The notes: generated by a model not told the origin, from the letters alone. A DNA stretch of 6,134 nt from Gallibacterium faecale (GCF_027920745.1 NZ_JAQIBB010000129.1:1-6134), one strand, 5' to 3'. Counted from the first letter of the stretch, positions 1 to 5,489 are shown. Numbers and translations are program-made.

Positions 1-393
1 TTTAATGATATTAAAAAAATTTGTACCCAATGGGGATATTGGGCAACACCTCGTTTAGGAACGGAATATCCGAGTATCTCTATTAGCATTCCTATTCCGA
101 TTGATGAGAGTAGGCGGAGAATATTGCCTATAAGTGAAGCGTTAGCGGAGAAAATAGACGAATGTGTGCTTGTGATGAGAAAAGTTACACCTGAACTATA
201 TGATTTATTTATGGCGACTTATGCTTATCGTTTGCCGATTTACACAGAGTTAGATCGCGATCGTGTTCCTGTCAGAATTGGGCTATTAGAGCGATTTGGG
301 ATTTGCAAAGCACAATATTTCAATCAAATCAAAATAGCAGAAACATCATTGAAATTAATGTTAAGTCAAAATAAGTGTGTTTTTCTTGCGTAG
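1..393 (+). CDS. Phage late antitermination protein Q (5' end outside window)
   Basis: The frame is open from base 1, so the gene starts upstream of the window; a TTG at 124 is internal and not the start. The visible 130 residues begin with a conserved Trp-Gly-Tyr-Trp block (WGYWATPRLGTEYPS), like the Trp-Gly-x-Trp start region of the phage-82-type antitermination Q family (Phage_antitermQ). The C-terminal half looks helical and contains a possible helix-turn-helix-like stretch (IGLLERFGICKAQYFNQIKIAE). It ends with two adjacent TAG codons at 391 and 394. Family members load on RNA polymerase at the late promoter so that it reads through downstream terminators. The position immediately before a promoter-terminator pair (1029-1138) and the lysis genes is the expected place for Q. 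The family call is from recognition of motif and context, not from a search. Confidence 0.8.
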   Translation, partial: FNDIKKICTQWGYWATPRLGTEYPSISISIPIPIDESRRRILPISEALAEKIDECVLVMRKVTPELYDLFMATYAYRLPIYTELDRDRVPVRIGLLERFGICKAQYFNQIKIAETSLKLMLSQNKCVFLA

Positions 394-415
394 TAGATTA
401 ATTGTGTGATATATT
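386..415 (+). promoter_or_regulatory. Possible higBA promoter
   Basis: A TATATT -10 element at 410-415 lies 18 nt after a poor -35 match (TTGCGT, 386-391). The -10 falls inside the palindrome at 405-424, so a protein bound there would block the promoter. The -35 is weak, so the assignment is tentative. Confidence 0.35.
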
Positions 416-424
416 TATATCACA
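405..424. promoter_or_regulatory. Perfect 20-bp palindrome, probable HigA operator
   Basis: Arms TGTGATATA (405-413) and TATATCACA (416-424) are exact reverse complements with a 2-nt centre. It ends 17 bp before the higB start. HigA-type antitoxins bind palindromes overlapping their own promoter, so autoregulation by the antitoxin, alone or with toxin, is the natural reading. That HigA binds here is an inference. Confidence 0.6.
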
Positions 425-441
425 TTAAAAGAGGGTAAAAT

Positions 442-717
442 ATGATTAAGAGTTTTAAACATAAAGGATTGGAACAATTCTTCAAAAAAGGAATTACAAA
501 AGGATTGAGACAAGACCACGTGCGAAAGATTAATGGTATTTTATCTCTTGTTGATCGTGCTAATACGGTCGAAGAATTTATTCAATTTTATCAATGTCAC
601 GAATTAAAAGGTGACAGAAAAGGAATATATTCAATGACTGTTAGTGGAAATTACCGCATTACATTCGAATTTATTAATGGTGATGCGTATATTTTAAATT
701 ACGAAGATTATCATTAA
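442..717 (+). CDS. higB: HigB-type toxin, RelE/ParE superfamily mRNA interferase
   Basis: A 91-residue protein with the HigB/GraT signature: N-terminal MIKSFKHKGLEQFF, a central H-E-L-K-G-D-R-K-G segment (residues about 54-61) followed by YSMTVSGNYRITFEF, and the C-terminal Asp-Tyr-His that ends most members. Characterised relatives cleave mRNA in the translating ribosome and are neutralised by the partner antitoxin. The toxin-first order, with the antitoxin directly downstream, is characteristic of higBA and opposite to most relBE loci. The start ATG has a GAGGG ribosome site at 431-435, 6 nt upstream. Length is normal for the family and no damage is visible, so the toxin is probably active. 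Its place between Q and the late promoter makes it an accessory (moron-like) insertion. Confidence 0.9.
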   Translation: MIKSFKHKGLEQFFKKGITKGLRQDHVRKINGILSLVDRANTVEEFIQFYQCHELKGDRKGIYSMTVSGNYRITFEFINGDAYILNYEDYH

Positions 718-728
718 AGGAGGTATTT

Positions 729-1013
729 ATGCGTAAACCAGCACATCCAGGTGAAGTATTATTAGATGGTTTTATTGAACCGAACAAAATAAAAGTGTCT
801 GAATTAGCAACCCATCTTGGTTTTTCTCGTGAAACTTTATCAAGAGTATTGCATGGTAAAACTGCAATGACAGCGAACTTAGCTATTGCACTCGAGGAGG
901 CGGGAATTAGTACAGCAAGATTATGGTTGTCTTTACAGACAGATTATGATTTATGGGAATTAAAACAGAAAAGAGAACATCATATCAAACCATTTAATTT
1001 TGCTGTTGCGTAA
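729..1013 (+). CDS. higA: HigA family antitoxin, XRE-type DNA-binding protein
   Basis: A 94-residue protein beginning MRKPAHPGEVLLDGFIEP, the typical HigA opening (HPGE...L), followed by a helix-turn-helix around residues 22-60 (VSELATHLGFSRETLSRVLHGK). HigA binds and silences HigB and represses its own operon. The gene starts 11 bp after the higB stop; a near-ideal ribosome site (AAAGGAGGT, 716-724) overlaps the end of higB, which would favour strong antitoxin synthesis and coupled translation. The C-terminal tail (residues about 75-94) is basic and aromatic. It is full length for the family. The best candidate operator is the palindrome at 405-424. Confidence 0.92.
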   Translation: MRKPAHPGEVLLDGFIEPNKIKVSELATHLGFSRETLSRVLHGKTAMTANLAIALEEAGISTARLWLSLQTDYDLWELKQKREHHIKPFNFAVA

Positions 1014-1028
1014 AAATAAGAAATATAG

Positions 1029-1057
1029 TTGATTTGTCTAGACTAAAAGTATATATT
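1029..1057 (+). promoter_or_regulatory. Probable late promoter, pR'-like
   Basis: TTGATT (1029-1034) and TATATT (1052-1057) are separated by exactly 17 nt, a good sigma-70 promoter with start expected near 1064. It lies after Q and directly before a strong terminator, as lambda pR' does. The Q-binding site could not be identified by eye. Confidence 0.55.
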
Positions 1058-1065
1058 GTTAGCTA

Positions 1066-1074
1066 TAGTGCGGT
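1066..1074 (+). other. Near-match to Haemophilus-type DNA uptake signal
   Basis: TAGTGCGGT matches 8 of 9 bases of the core AAGTGCGGT. It is followed by T-rich sequence and lies in the short leader between promoter and terminator. A single imperfect copy could be chance; it weakly supports a Pasteurellaceae host. Confidence 0.3.
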
Positions 1075-1108
1075 TTTGCACGCTTGAAACGCACAGATGT
1101 TTTTTTCT

Positions 1109-1138
1109 AACCCTGATCGGAAACGGTCGGGGTTTTTT
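1109..1138 (+). terminator. Strong intrinsic terminator, tR'-like
   Basis: An 11-bp stem (1109-1119 with 1124-1134, two G-U pairs) closes a GAAA tetraloop (1120-1123) and runs into six T (1133-1138). From the promoter at 1029-1057 it would give a short leader RNA of about 75 nt, like the lambda pR' leader transcript. It would block lysis gene expression until Q acts, and could also end the higBA transcript. Confidence 0.9.
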
Positions 1139-1142
1139 ATTG

Positions 1143-1157
1143 CCTCTGAAATGGAGG
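1143..1157 (+). promoter_or_regulatory. Small hairpin covering the holin ribosome site
   Basis: CCTC (1143-1146) can pair with GAGG (1154-1157) across a 7-nt loop, hiding part of the GGAGGT ribosome site. Lambda S has a structure at the equivalent place that balances the two starts. With only four pairs the hairpin is marginal. Confidence 0.3.
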
Positions 1158-1164
1158 TGGAGAA

Positions 1165-1497
1165 ATGAAAATGCCAGACAAAGATCCTGGAGTGTGGCTC
1201 ATTATCTGGGCATATCTCCAACAAAATTACAATGCCATTGCGGGTTTCGTGATGGCTTTTTTTATGTCTATGTTACGTGCTTGGTTTTTGCAACAAAAAA
1301 GTTCGTATCGTCAACGGATATTAGACGGAGCGATATGTGGAGCATTAACACTCTCGTGTATGTCGTTACTAAATCATTTTGGATTGCACGAAAATTTATC
1401 AACCTTTATCGGTGGGATGATTGGTTTTATCGGTGCGGAAAAGATAAGAGAGTTTTTATTTAAATTTATTGCTAAAAAGGTGAGCAAGGATGAGTAA
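1165..1497 (+). CDS. Lambda S-type holin with dual start
   Basis: A 110-residue membrane protein of the lambda holin family. Three hydrophobic segments are visible at about residues 23-41, 52-71 and 78-92, fitting a class I three-pass holin. Two features match lambda S: the first four residues Met-Lys-Met-Pro and the basic tail (FKFIAKKVSKDE). In lambda, starting at Met1 gives the antiholin S107 and at Met3 the holin S105; both Met codons (1165 and 1171) are present here. The ribosome site GGAGGT (1153-1158) is 6 nt from the first and 12 nt from the second. The protein times lysis by forming holes in the inner membrane that release the endolysin. It follows the late terminator and overlaps the endolysin gene by 8 bp. 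Confidence 0.92.
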   Translation: MKMPDKDPGVWLIIWAYLQQNYNAIAGFVMAFFMSMLRAWFLQQKSSYRQRILDGAICGALTLSCMSLLNHFGLHENLSTFIGGMIGFIGAEKIREFLFKFIAKKVSKDE

Positions 1498-1897
1498 GTT
1501 TAAATTTTCAACGACAAGCGAAATGCGCTTAGTTGGGGTACATCCAGATTTGCTTAAAGTAGTACGTACTGCAATCTCTGAATCAGAGTTTGATTTTATG
1601 GTCGTTGAAGGGAAACGTAGTAAAGCAAGACAAGCAGAACTTGTTAAAAGTGGTGCAAGTAAGACAATGAACAGTCGTCACTTAACTGGACATGCCGTTG
1701 ATTTAGCTCCAGTAATAGTTGAGAACGGCAAAACGGTTATTGACTGGAATAATAAAGCTAAATTTAAAGCGTTAGCTGAATTAATTAAGTCAGTCGCTAA
1801 GCGTTTTAATATCGATGTTGAATGGGGCGGAGACTGGCGAACTTTTTACGACGGACCACATTTTCAACTCAGTCGCAAAGCATACCCCGACAGGTGA
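1490..1897 (+). CDS. Endolysin, M15-family L-alanyl-D-glutamate-type endopeptidase
   Basis: A 135-residue peptidase of the VanY/M15 (M15C-like) group. Zinc ligands are visible as His64 and Asp71 in SRHLTGHAVDL and His124 in GPHFQL; Asp121, three residues before the last His, matches the position of the catalytic acid in VanX-like enzymes. Upstream, VEGKRSKARQ (39-48) is the usual substrate-side Arg motif. Relatives cut the peptide cross-bridge stem of peptidoglycan. There is no signal peptide or membrane anchor, so release depends on the holin. The start overlaps the holin end by 8 bp; AAGGTGAG at 1477-1484 is the likely ribosome site. The exact bond cut (L-Ala-D-Glu) is inferred from phage relatives. 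Confidence 0.92.
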   Translation: MSKFKFSTTSEMRLVGVHPDLLKVVRTAISESEFDFMVVEGKRSKARQAELVKSGASKTMNSRHLTGHAVDLAPVIVENGKTVIDWNNKAKFKALAELIKSVAKRFNIDVEWGGDWRTFYDGPHFQLSRKAYPDR

Positions 1898-1900
1898 GAT

Positions 1901-2227
1901 ATGTTCACAACAAATAAATGGCTATATGTGATAGCGATTATGACATTGTTACTTGTTAGTGTCGTGTATCAATATCAACTGATAAAAGATTTAAAAAACG
2001 AAATTGCTAAACAGTCTGACACAATAGCGACACAAAGTGCAACGATTATCCAGCTACACGCAGATATGGCGAACAATCAAAAACTGACACTTGAATTAAG
2101 CAAACAAGAATCAGATACAAGGAGTAAATCAGATGATGTTATCAAAAACATATCAGCAGATGACAAAGCAAGTGATGCGTATAACAGTGCTGCTCCTCGT
2201 AATATTATTGAGTTCTTGCGCAAGTAA
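1901..2227 (+). CDS. Rz-like inner-membrane spanin
   Basis: A 108-residue protein with one N-terminal membrane segment (about residues 7-24), then a hydrophilic, heptad-like region (about 27-70, IKDLKNEIAKQSDTIATQ) that probably forms a coiled coil in the periplasm. This is the layout of i-spanins such as lambda Rz and P2 LysB, which join an outer-membrane lipoprotein partner to fuse the two membranes in the last step of lysis. The gene starts 3 bp after the endolysin stop, and its ribosome site (AGGTGAG, 1892-1898) overlaps that stop. The partner gene starts inside it in the +1 frame. Sequence of spanins is poorly conserved, so the call rests on topology and position. Confidence 0.85.
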   Translation: MFTTNKWLYVIAIMTLLLVSVVYQYQLIKDLKNEIAKQSDTIATQSATIIQLHADMANNQKLTLELSKQESDTRSKSDDVIKNISADDKASDAYNSAAPRNIIEFLRK

Positions 2228-2414
2228 GCCAGTAACAATAGTTCAACCCAAGATCCCAGCAGTGTTGATTGGATATTTAGATAAAACAAGTTTTAATGGT
2301 CGTACTTACGGTGATGTAGCTCAGTATGCAGTGATACTTAAGCGTGAACGTGATATTTGTTTGAATCGAATTGATAGAATCAGAGAGTGGCAGGTGCAAC
2401 ATGCTCAACATTAA
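2133..2414 (+). CDS. Rz1-like outer-membrane spanin lipoprotein
   Basis: A lipoprotein read in a different frame from Rz. A signal peptide (basic Lys5, Lys12, Arg16, then hydrophobic 17-26) ends in the lipobox Leu-Ser-Ser-Cys with Cys29 as the lipid-modified residue. Two starts are possible: 2133, with AAGGAG at 2119-2124 8 nt upstream but a long signal peptide, or ATG 2175 (MRITVLLLV), a compact signal peptide with a weak ribosome site. I keep 2133 for its ribosome site; the mature protein is the same. A short Pro-containing stretch follows (KPVTIVQPKIPAV). The C-terminal part (YGDVAQYAVILKRERDIC...IREW) resembles P2 LysC-type o-spanins. It overlaps Rz by about 95 bp and runs about 190 bp past it, unlike lambda, where Rz1 lies wholly inside Rz. 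Confidence 0.85.
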   Translation: MMLSKTYQQMTKQVMRITVLLLVILLSSCASKPVTIVQPKIPAVLIGYLDKTSFNGRTYGDVAQYAVILKRERDICLNRIDRIREWQVQHAQH

Positions 2415-2418
2415 AAAA

Positions 2419-2438
2419 GGTACTCCCAGACGGGGTAC
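2419..2438. other. Hairpin with GGGTAC next to cosN, possible cosQ-like element
   Basis: GTACTCC pairs with GGGGTAC (one G-U) around a 5-nt loop. There is no following T-run, so it is not a typical terminator. The following GGGTAC...TTTCC resembles the lambda cosQ neighbourhood (GGGTCCTTTCC) but sits closer to cosN than in lambda. The assignment is weak. Confidence 0.25.
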
Positions 2439-2445
2439 GCTTTCC

Positions 2446-2471
2446 ACGGGGTTACGGACTCGCGGTTTTTG
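2446..2471. other. Lambda-type cosN packaging site, predicted 12-nt overhang
   Basis: ACGGGG at 2446-2451 followed by CTCGCGG (2459-2465) and TTTTT aligns without gaps to the lambda cohesive-end region: about 19 of 26 bases agree when 2448-2473 is set against lambda from the last base of its right end. By that alignment the staggered cut would leave the 5' overhang GGGTTACGGACT (2449-2460), the same length as in lambda. The place, between the Rz1 gene and the terminase genes, is also the lambda one. The distance to the small terminase gene (about 100 bp) is shorter than in lambda, so the cosB binding sites may extend into that gene. The alignment is to the lambda sequence from memory. Confidence 0.7.
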
Positions 2472-2557
2472 GCAGTTTTTTGCATTTCTAGGCATCATCA
2501 TCTTCTAGAATTTTTGAATATTTATTAAGCATTTTTGTTTTTTTGGATTTTGTGATT

Positions 2558-3028
2558 ATGGAAAATTTATTTGATCTTAAATTGAATATCAATCAGATTG
2601 CCGAAATCACAGGAATGCACCGTCAAACGGTATCTCAACGGGTTGCTGGATTAACACCAAGCGAGGGGAGCAATAGCAAATTAAAGTTATATCCGCTTGC
2701 GGATTTAATCCGTTTAGGACTGCAGGAAAAGAGGACTGCAGATGTTGATTCAATGTCGCCTAATGATCGACGATCTTTTTGGCAAGCTGAAAATGAACGC
2801 TTAAAGTATGAGAGGGAGACTGGGGAGCTTATCCCTGCTTATGAGGTCGCCCAAGAAATGAGTATTTTAGCGAAAGCGGTAGTACAACAACTTGAAACTT
2901 TACCTGATATTTTAGAAAGAGATGCTGGTTTATCTCCTAGTGCCTTGATAAGAGTGCAACAAATTATTGATGACATTCGAGATCAAATGGCATTGCATAT
3001 TCAAGAGACTGAACATAAGGAAGAGTAA
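2558..3028 (+). CDS. Terminase small subunit, Nu1/DUF1441-like
   Basis: A 156-residue protein with an N-terminal helix-turn-helix (about residues 10-32, INQIAEITGMHRQTVSQRVAG), then the segment EGSNSKLKLYPLADLIRLGL typical of DUF1441 phage proteins, and a helical stretch with ENERLKYERETGELIP (79-92) like the Nu1 core that links DNA binding to large-subunit contact. Small terminases recognise the phage DNA next to cos and bring in the large subunit. I prefer ATG 2558 because family members begin close to M-x-x-LFDLKLNI; a TTG at 2543 would add five residues. No clear ribosome site is seen before either start. The stop overlaps the large-subunit start (TAATG at 3026-3030), so the two are probably translationally coupled. 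Confidence 0.85.
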   Translation: MENLFDLKLNINQIAEITGMHRQTVSQRVAGLTPSEGSNSKLKLYPLADLIRLGLQEKRTADVDSMSPNDRRSFWQAENERLKYERETGELIPAYEVAQEMSILAKAVVQQLETLPDILERDAGLSPSALIRVQQIIDDIRDQMALHIQETEHKEE

Positions 3029-4494
3029 TGTTTGCATCAGCAAAAGATATTCGCCGAGATATTGCAAATGTGGTGAAAGCACCTAGACGAATGAAGGTTT
3101 CTGAAGCAGTCGCAGAGTATATGCGTGTACCGATTGGTGGAGGAAATTCAGTTAAGTGGGATAAACATACAGCAGCTTATATTCTTGAACCAATGGATTG
3201 CCTAAGCTCTCGTGAATATGATGCAGTAATTTTTGTTGGTCCTGCTCGAACGGGAAAAACCATTGGTTTGATCGATGGCTGGATTAGTTATTCAATTATT
3301 TGTGATCCGTCGGATTTTTTATTGGTACAACTTACACAAGAAAAAGCCAGTGAGCATAGCCGAAAACGATTAGATCGTACATTCCGCTGTTCTCCCGAAA
3401 TTGCTAAACGACTTAGCCCACGAAAAAATGACAATAATGTTCATGACAAATATTTTCGAGCAGGTAATTTACTGAAAATTGGTTGGCCATCAATCAATGT
3501 TTTGTCTTCATCGGATTACAAATATGTAGCCTTAACGGATTATGATCGTTGGCCAGAAGATATTGACGGGGAGGGGGATGGTTTTTCTCTTGCATCAAAA
3601 CGTACTACAACTTTTATGTCAGCAGGAATGACACTTGTTGAGAGTTCCCCAGGTAAAGATATTGTTGATATTAAACATCAACCAAAATCTAATCACGAAG
3701 CGCCACCAACAACAGGTATATTGAGTTTATATAACCGAGGTGATCGTCGCCGCTTTTATTGGCAATGCCCTTATTGTTCAGAATATTTTCAGCCAAGTAT
3801 GGTAAATATGGTTGGCTTTCGTGATGAGATGGATTTTGTCAAAGCCAGTGAAAATGCCAGATTACAATGTCCACACTGTCAACAGCTTATTAGCCCAGAA
3901 CTGAAGCGTGAGTTAAATATCAATGGGGTGTGGTTAAAAGAAGGGCAGTACATTGATAAGCAAGGTAACATTCATGGGATAGGGCGTAAGTCTCGCATTG
4001 CTTCTTTTTGGTTAGAAGGTCCTGCTGCTGCATATCAAACGTGGGCGCAACTAACCTATAAGCTCCTCAATGCCGAACAGGAATATGAATTAACAGGCAG
4101 TGAAGAAACGCTCAAAGCAGTTATCAACACTGACTGGGGATTACCTTATCTACCACGTTCAGCGTTAGAACAACGCCGAACAGATGAATTAATGGAACGC
4201 AGAGAACAGTGTGATGAGAAAAGTGTTCCAGATCAATGTCGTTTCTTGATTGCTGCAGTAGATGTACAAGGTGGACGGAATCGTCGATTTGTGGTGCAAA
4301 TTGTCGGTTATGGTGAAAATGGCGAACGTTGGTTAATCGATCGCTACAATATTTCTCATACATTACCAGATAGCGATGGTGTAATTGAAAAAATCGATCC
4401 TCGCAATCCTGATGATTGGGCAATTTTAATTACAGATGTCTTATCTAAACACTACCCGCTTGCGAGTAACCCACAATACCAAATGCCAAAGTAG
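3028..4494 (+). CDS. Terminase large subunit, GpA family, N-terminal part (frameshifted)
   Basis: The packaging ATPase and first part of the nuclease of a lambda gpA-type terminase. Visible in order: Walker A GPARTGKT (residues 71-78), a Walker B-like YVALTDYDRWPED (166-178), the coupling motif VESSP (204-208), a four-Cys pair CPYC (247-250) and CPHC (281-284) likely to bind zinc, and the start of the nuclease fold AAVDVQGGRNRR with Asp412. The reading frame stops at TAG 4492, after 488 residues, whereas GpA proteins usually have about 640-700; the rest is in another frame (4491-5129). The start ATG overlaps the small-subunit stop. Without the downstream part, two of the three nuclease acidic residues are lost, so this product alone should not cut DNA. 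Confidence 0.9.
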   Translation: MFASAKDIRRDIANVVKAPRRMKVSEAVAEYMRVPIGGGNSVKWDKHTAAYILEPMDCLSSREYDAVIFVGPARTGKTIGLIDGWISYSIICDPSDFLLVQLTQEKASEHSRKRLDRTFRCSPEIAKRLSPRKNDNNVHDKYFRAGNLLKIGWPSINVLSSSDYKYVALTDYDRWPEDIDGEGDGFSLASKRTTTFMSAGMTLVESSPGKDIVDIKHQPKSNHEAPPTTGILSLYNRGDRRRFYWQCPYCSEYFQPSMVNMVGFRDEMDFVKASENARLQCPHCQQLISPELKRELNINGVWLKEGQYIDKQGNIHGIGRKSRIASFWLEGPAAAYQTWAQLTYKLLNAEQEYELTGSEETLKAVINTDWGLPYLPRSALEQRRTDELMERREQCDEKSVPDQCRFLIAAVDVQGGRNRRFVVQIVGYGENGERWLIDRYNISHTLPDSDGVIEKIDPRNPDDWAILITDVLSKHYPLASNPQYQMPK

Positions 4495-5129
4495 ATAGCG
4501 GGGGTGAAGAAGGTGTAACAGATAATGCCTATAAATTTTGGCGAAAATGTCGCAGAGAAGGACTTGCCAAGAAAGTCTATTTGGTGAAAGGAGATAGCAC
4601 TAAGCGACAAAAATTGATTACGAAAACTTATCCCGATAATACTAGTCGTTCAGATCGACACGCTTCGGCACGAGGTGATGTGCCATTGTATTTATTACAA
4701 ACAGATTATCTTAAAGATCGTATTAATAATGCTTTAGCACGTCAAACAGAAGGGGCAAATTATATACATTTCCCAAGTTGGATAGGCGAATGGTTTTTTG
4801 ATGAATTGGTTTATGAGGAGCGCGGTCCTGATGGCAAATGGCGTAAGCCAGGTAAAGGCAATAACGAAGCCTTTGACTTATTTTGTTATGCTCATGCTAT
4901 CGCCATTTTACGGAGGTATGAACGGATCAAATGGGGTGATGAAAAGCAAGTACCTGATTGGGCGAAATTACCCGAAATTAACCCGAATATTTTAAAAAAT
5001 TCCACCACAGACCATACTGAAGCAAGTGTGGTAGAAAAAAAGCAAGAGTTACCTCTCAAAGTCAACGCAATGAAAGAGAATGCAAGTTGGCTAACAGGAA
5101 AGTCTTATCGAAAAGGAGGGTGGTTGTAA
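4491..5129 (+). pseudogene. Terminase large subunit, C-terminal part (other frame)
   Basis: The continuation of the preceding gene, one base back in frame (frame open from 4470). It begins VDSGGEEGVTDNAYKFW, which carries the second nuclease Asp (codon 4494-4496), and near its end NEAFDLFCYAHA with the third acidic residue (Asp codon 4875-4877), both typical of GpA nucleases. The tail is Lys- and Glu-rich, as expected for the portal-binding end, and ends GKSYRKGGWL. There is no good independent start: a GTG at 4581 lies inside conserved sequence. With the upstream part it would give a protein of about 700 residues. The break may be a mutation, a sequencing error, or less likely a programmed slip on AAG before TAG. 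Confidence 0.85.
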
Positions 5130-5206
5130 ACAGAGTATAAAAATGTAATCTGGTTAATATCATTTTATCGGTCTAGATCGCAAAAATAACAAAAAAGAAA
5201 AGTTTT

Positions 5207-5235
5207 AAAGCCTGTTTACAAAGACAGGCTTTTTT
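5207..5235 (+). terminator. Intrinsic terminator after terminase
   Basis: AAAGCCTGT (5207-5215) pairs with ACAGGCTTT (5224-5232) around an 8-nt loop, followed by T to 5235. It ends the terminase transcript, so the late operon appears closed here. The A-rich sequence on the left could let it work in the other direction too, but no minus-strand gene is evident. Confidence 0.88.
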
Positions 5236-5243
5236 ATTATTAT
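5215..5243 (+). promoter_or_regulatory. Probable promoter of the antirepressor leader
   Basis: TTTACA (5215-5220) and TATTAT (5238-5243) each match five of six consensus bases and are 17 nt apart. Transcription would start near 5250. The -35 sits in the loop of the preceding terminator, a very compact joint between two operons. Confidence 0.6.
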
Positions 5244-5250
5244 CATAAAC

Positions 5251-5307
5251 AAGGTGTCGCAACCTTAACAGCGGTAATCCGCAACCGAAATCCAATGCGG
5301 TTTTTTT
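5251..5307 (+). promoter_or_regulatory. Leader start: seqA-like target and attenuator-like terminator
   Basis: The predicted transcript begins with a small hairpin (AAGGT 5251-5255 with ACCTT 5262-5266) over the segment 5257-5271, which is complementary (14 of 15) to 5431-5445 in the structured RNA downstream. Then GCGG (5271-5274) can pair with CCGC (5279-5282), or CCGCA (5279-5283) can pair with TGCGG (5296-5300), which is followed by seven T (5301-5307). The two are mutually exclusive, the form of an antiterminator and terminator. Stems are short, so strength is uncertain. Read-through is needed to reach the antirepressor gene. Confidence 0.55.
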
Positions 5308-5313
5308 GTATCT

Positions 5314-5352
5314 AAAATTTGTGTTTCTCCTTTTTCTTTTCTACACAATTTT
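5314..5352 (+). other. Hairpin with pyrimidine-only loop
   Basis: AAAATTTGTGT (5314-5324) pairs with ACACAATTTT (5343-5352) with one bulged T, giving 10 pairs. The 18-nt loop (5325-5342) contains only C and T. It lies between the leader terminator and the C4-like RNA; its role is unknown. Confidence 0.35.
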
Positions 5353-5380
5353 TGGCATAAAAAATGGTAATTACAATCTA

Positions 5381-5457
5381 TGATCGAGTGGGCGAGGAAT
5401 ACAATACCTTCGGGGAATAACTCCAGCTTACTGTTAAGCTTGCGAACCGCTCGATCG
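5381..5457 (+). ncRNA. Probable C4/CI-type antisense RNA controlling the antirepressor
   Basis: A 77-nt structured element. A 10-bp closing stem (5382-5391 with 5447-5456, one G-U) encloses three arms: about 5393-5412, GGGG/CTCC at 5412-5424, and a perfect AGCTTA/TAAGCT stem (5425-5440) with loop CTGT. The segment 5431-5446 is complementary to 5257-5271 at the start of the transcript (14 of 15) and to 5490-5505 at the antirepressor ribosome site (14 of 16). In P1/P7, the C4 RNA, also about 77 nt and encoded upstream of ant in the same transcript, silences ant by pairing near the downstream ribosome site; in P4, seqB of CI RNA pairs with seqA and seqC on either side. The same order is seen here. 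Fold and pairing were worked out by hand; processing is inferred. Confidence 0.7.
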
Positions 5458-5489
5458 CCAGTTATCTTCATAAAAAGAAACTGAAATTA

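Noticed and set aside
405..424. CRP site
   Set aside because: CRP needs TGTGA-N6-TCACA; here the gap is 10 nt. An antitoxin operator fits better.
1056..1463. 135-codon plus-strand frame over the terminator and holin
   Set aside because: It runs through the terminator and in another frame through the well-supported holin; its composition is not protein-like.
2419..2438. Terminator after Rz1
   Set aside because: The hairpin has no T-run directly after it, and it adjoins the cosN-like site, which suggests a packaging role.
2586..2604. IHF site near cos
   Set aside because: ATCAA is present but the TTR half is not at the right spacing; two mismatches in a short AT-rich motif.
4581..5129. Separate gene starting at GTG 4581
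   Set aside because: Conserved terminase sequence continues upstream of it to at least 4491, so it is the broken end of the large terminase.
5265..5471. Minus-strand open frame of 68 codons
   Set aside because: It lies opposite the leader and the folded RNA, has no recognisable motif, and its openness is explained by the structured region. No good promoter or ribosome site was seen.
5380..5484. Plus-strand 34-codon frame (MIEWARNTIP...) through the C4-like RNA, possible Icd/Ash-like leader peptide
   Set aside because: No ribosome site, and the sequence constraint there is better explained by RNA pairing. Icd/Ash-like frames are known near C4 RNAs, so it is not excluded.
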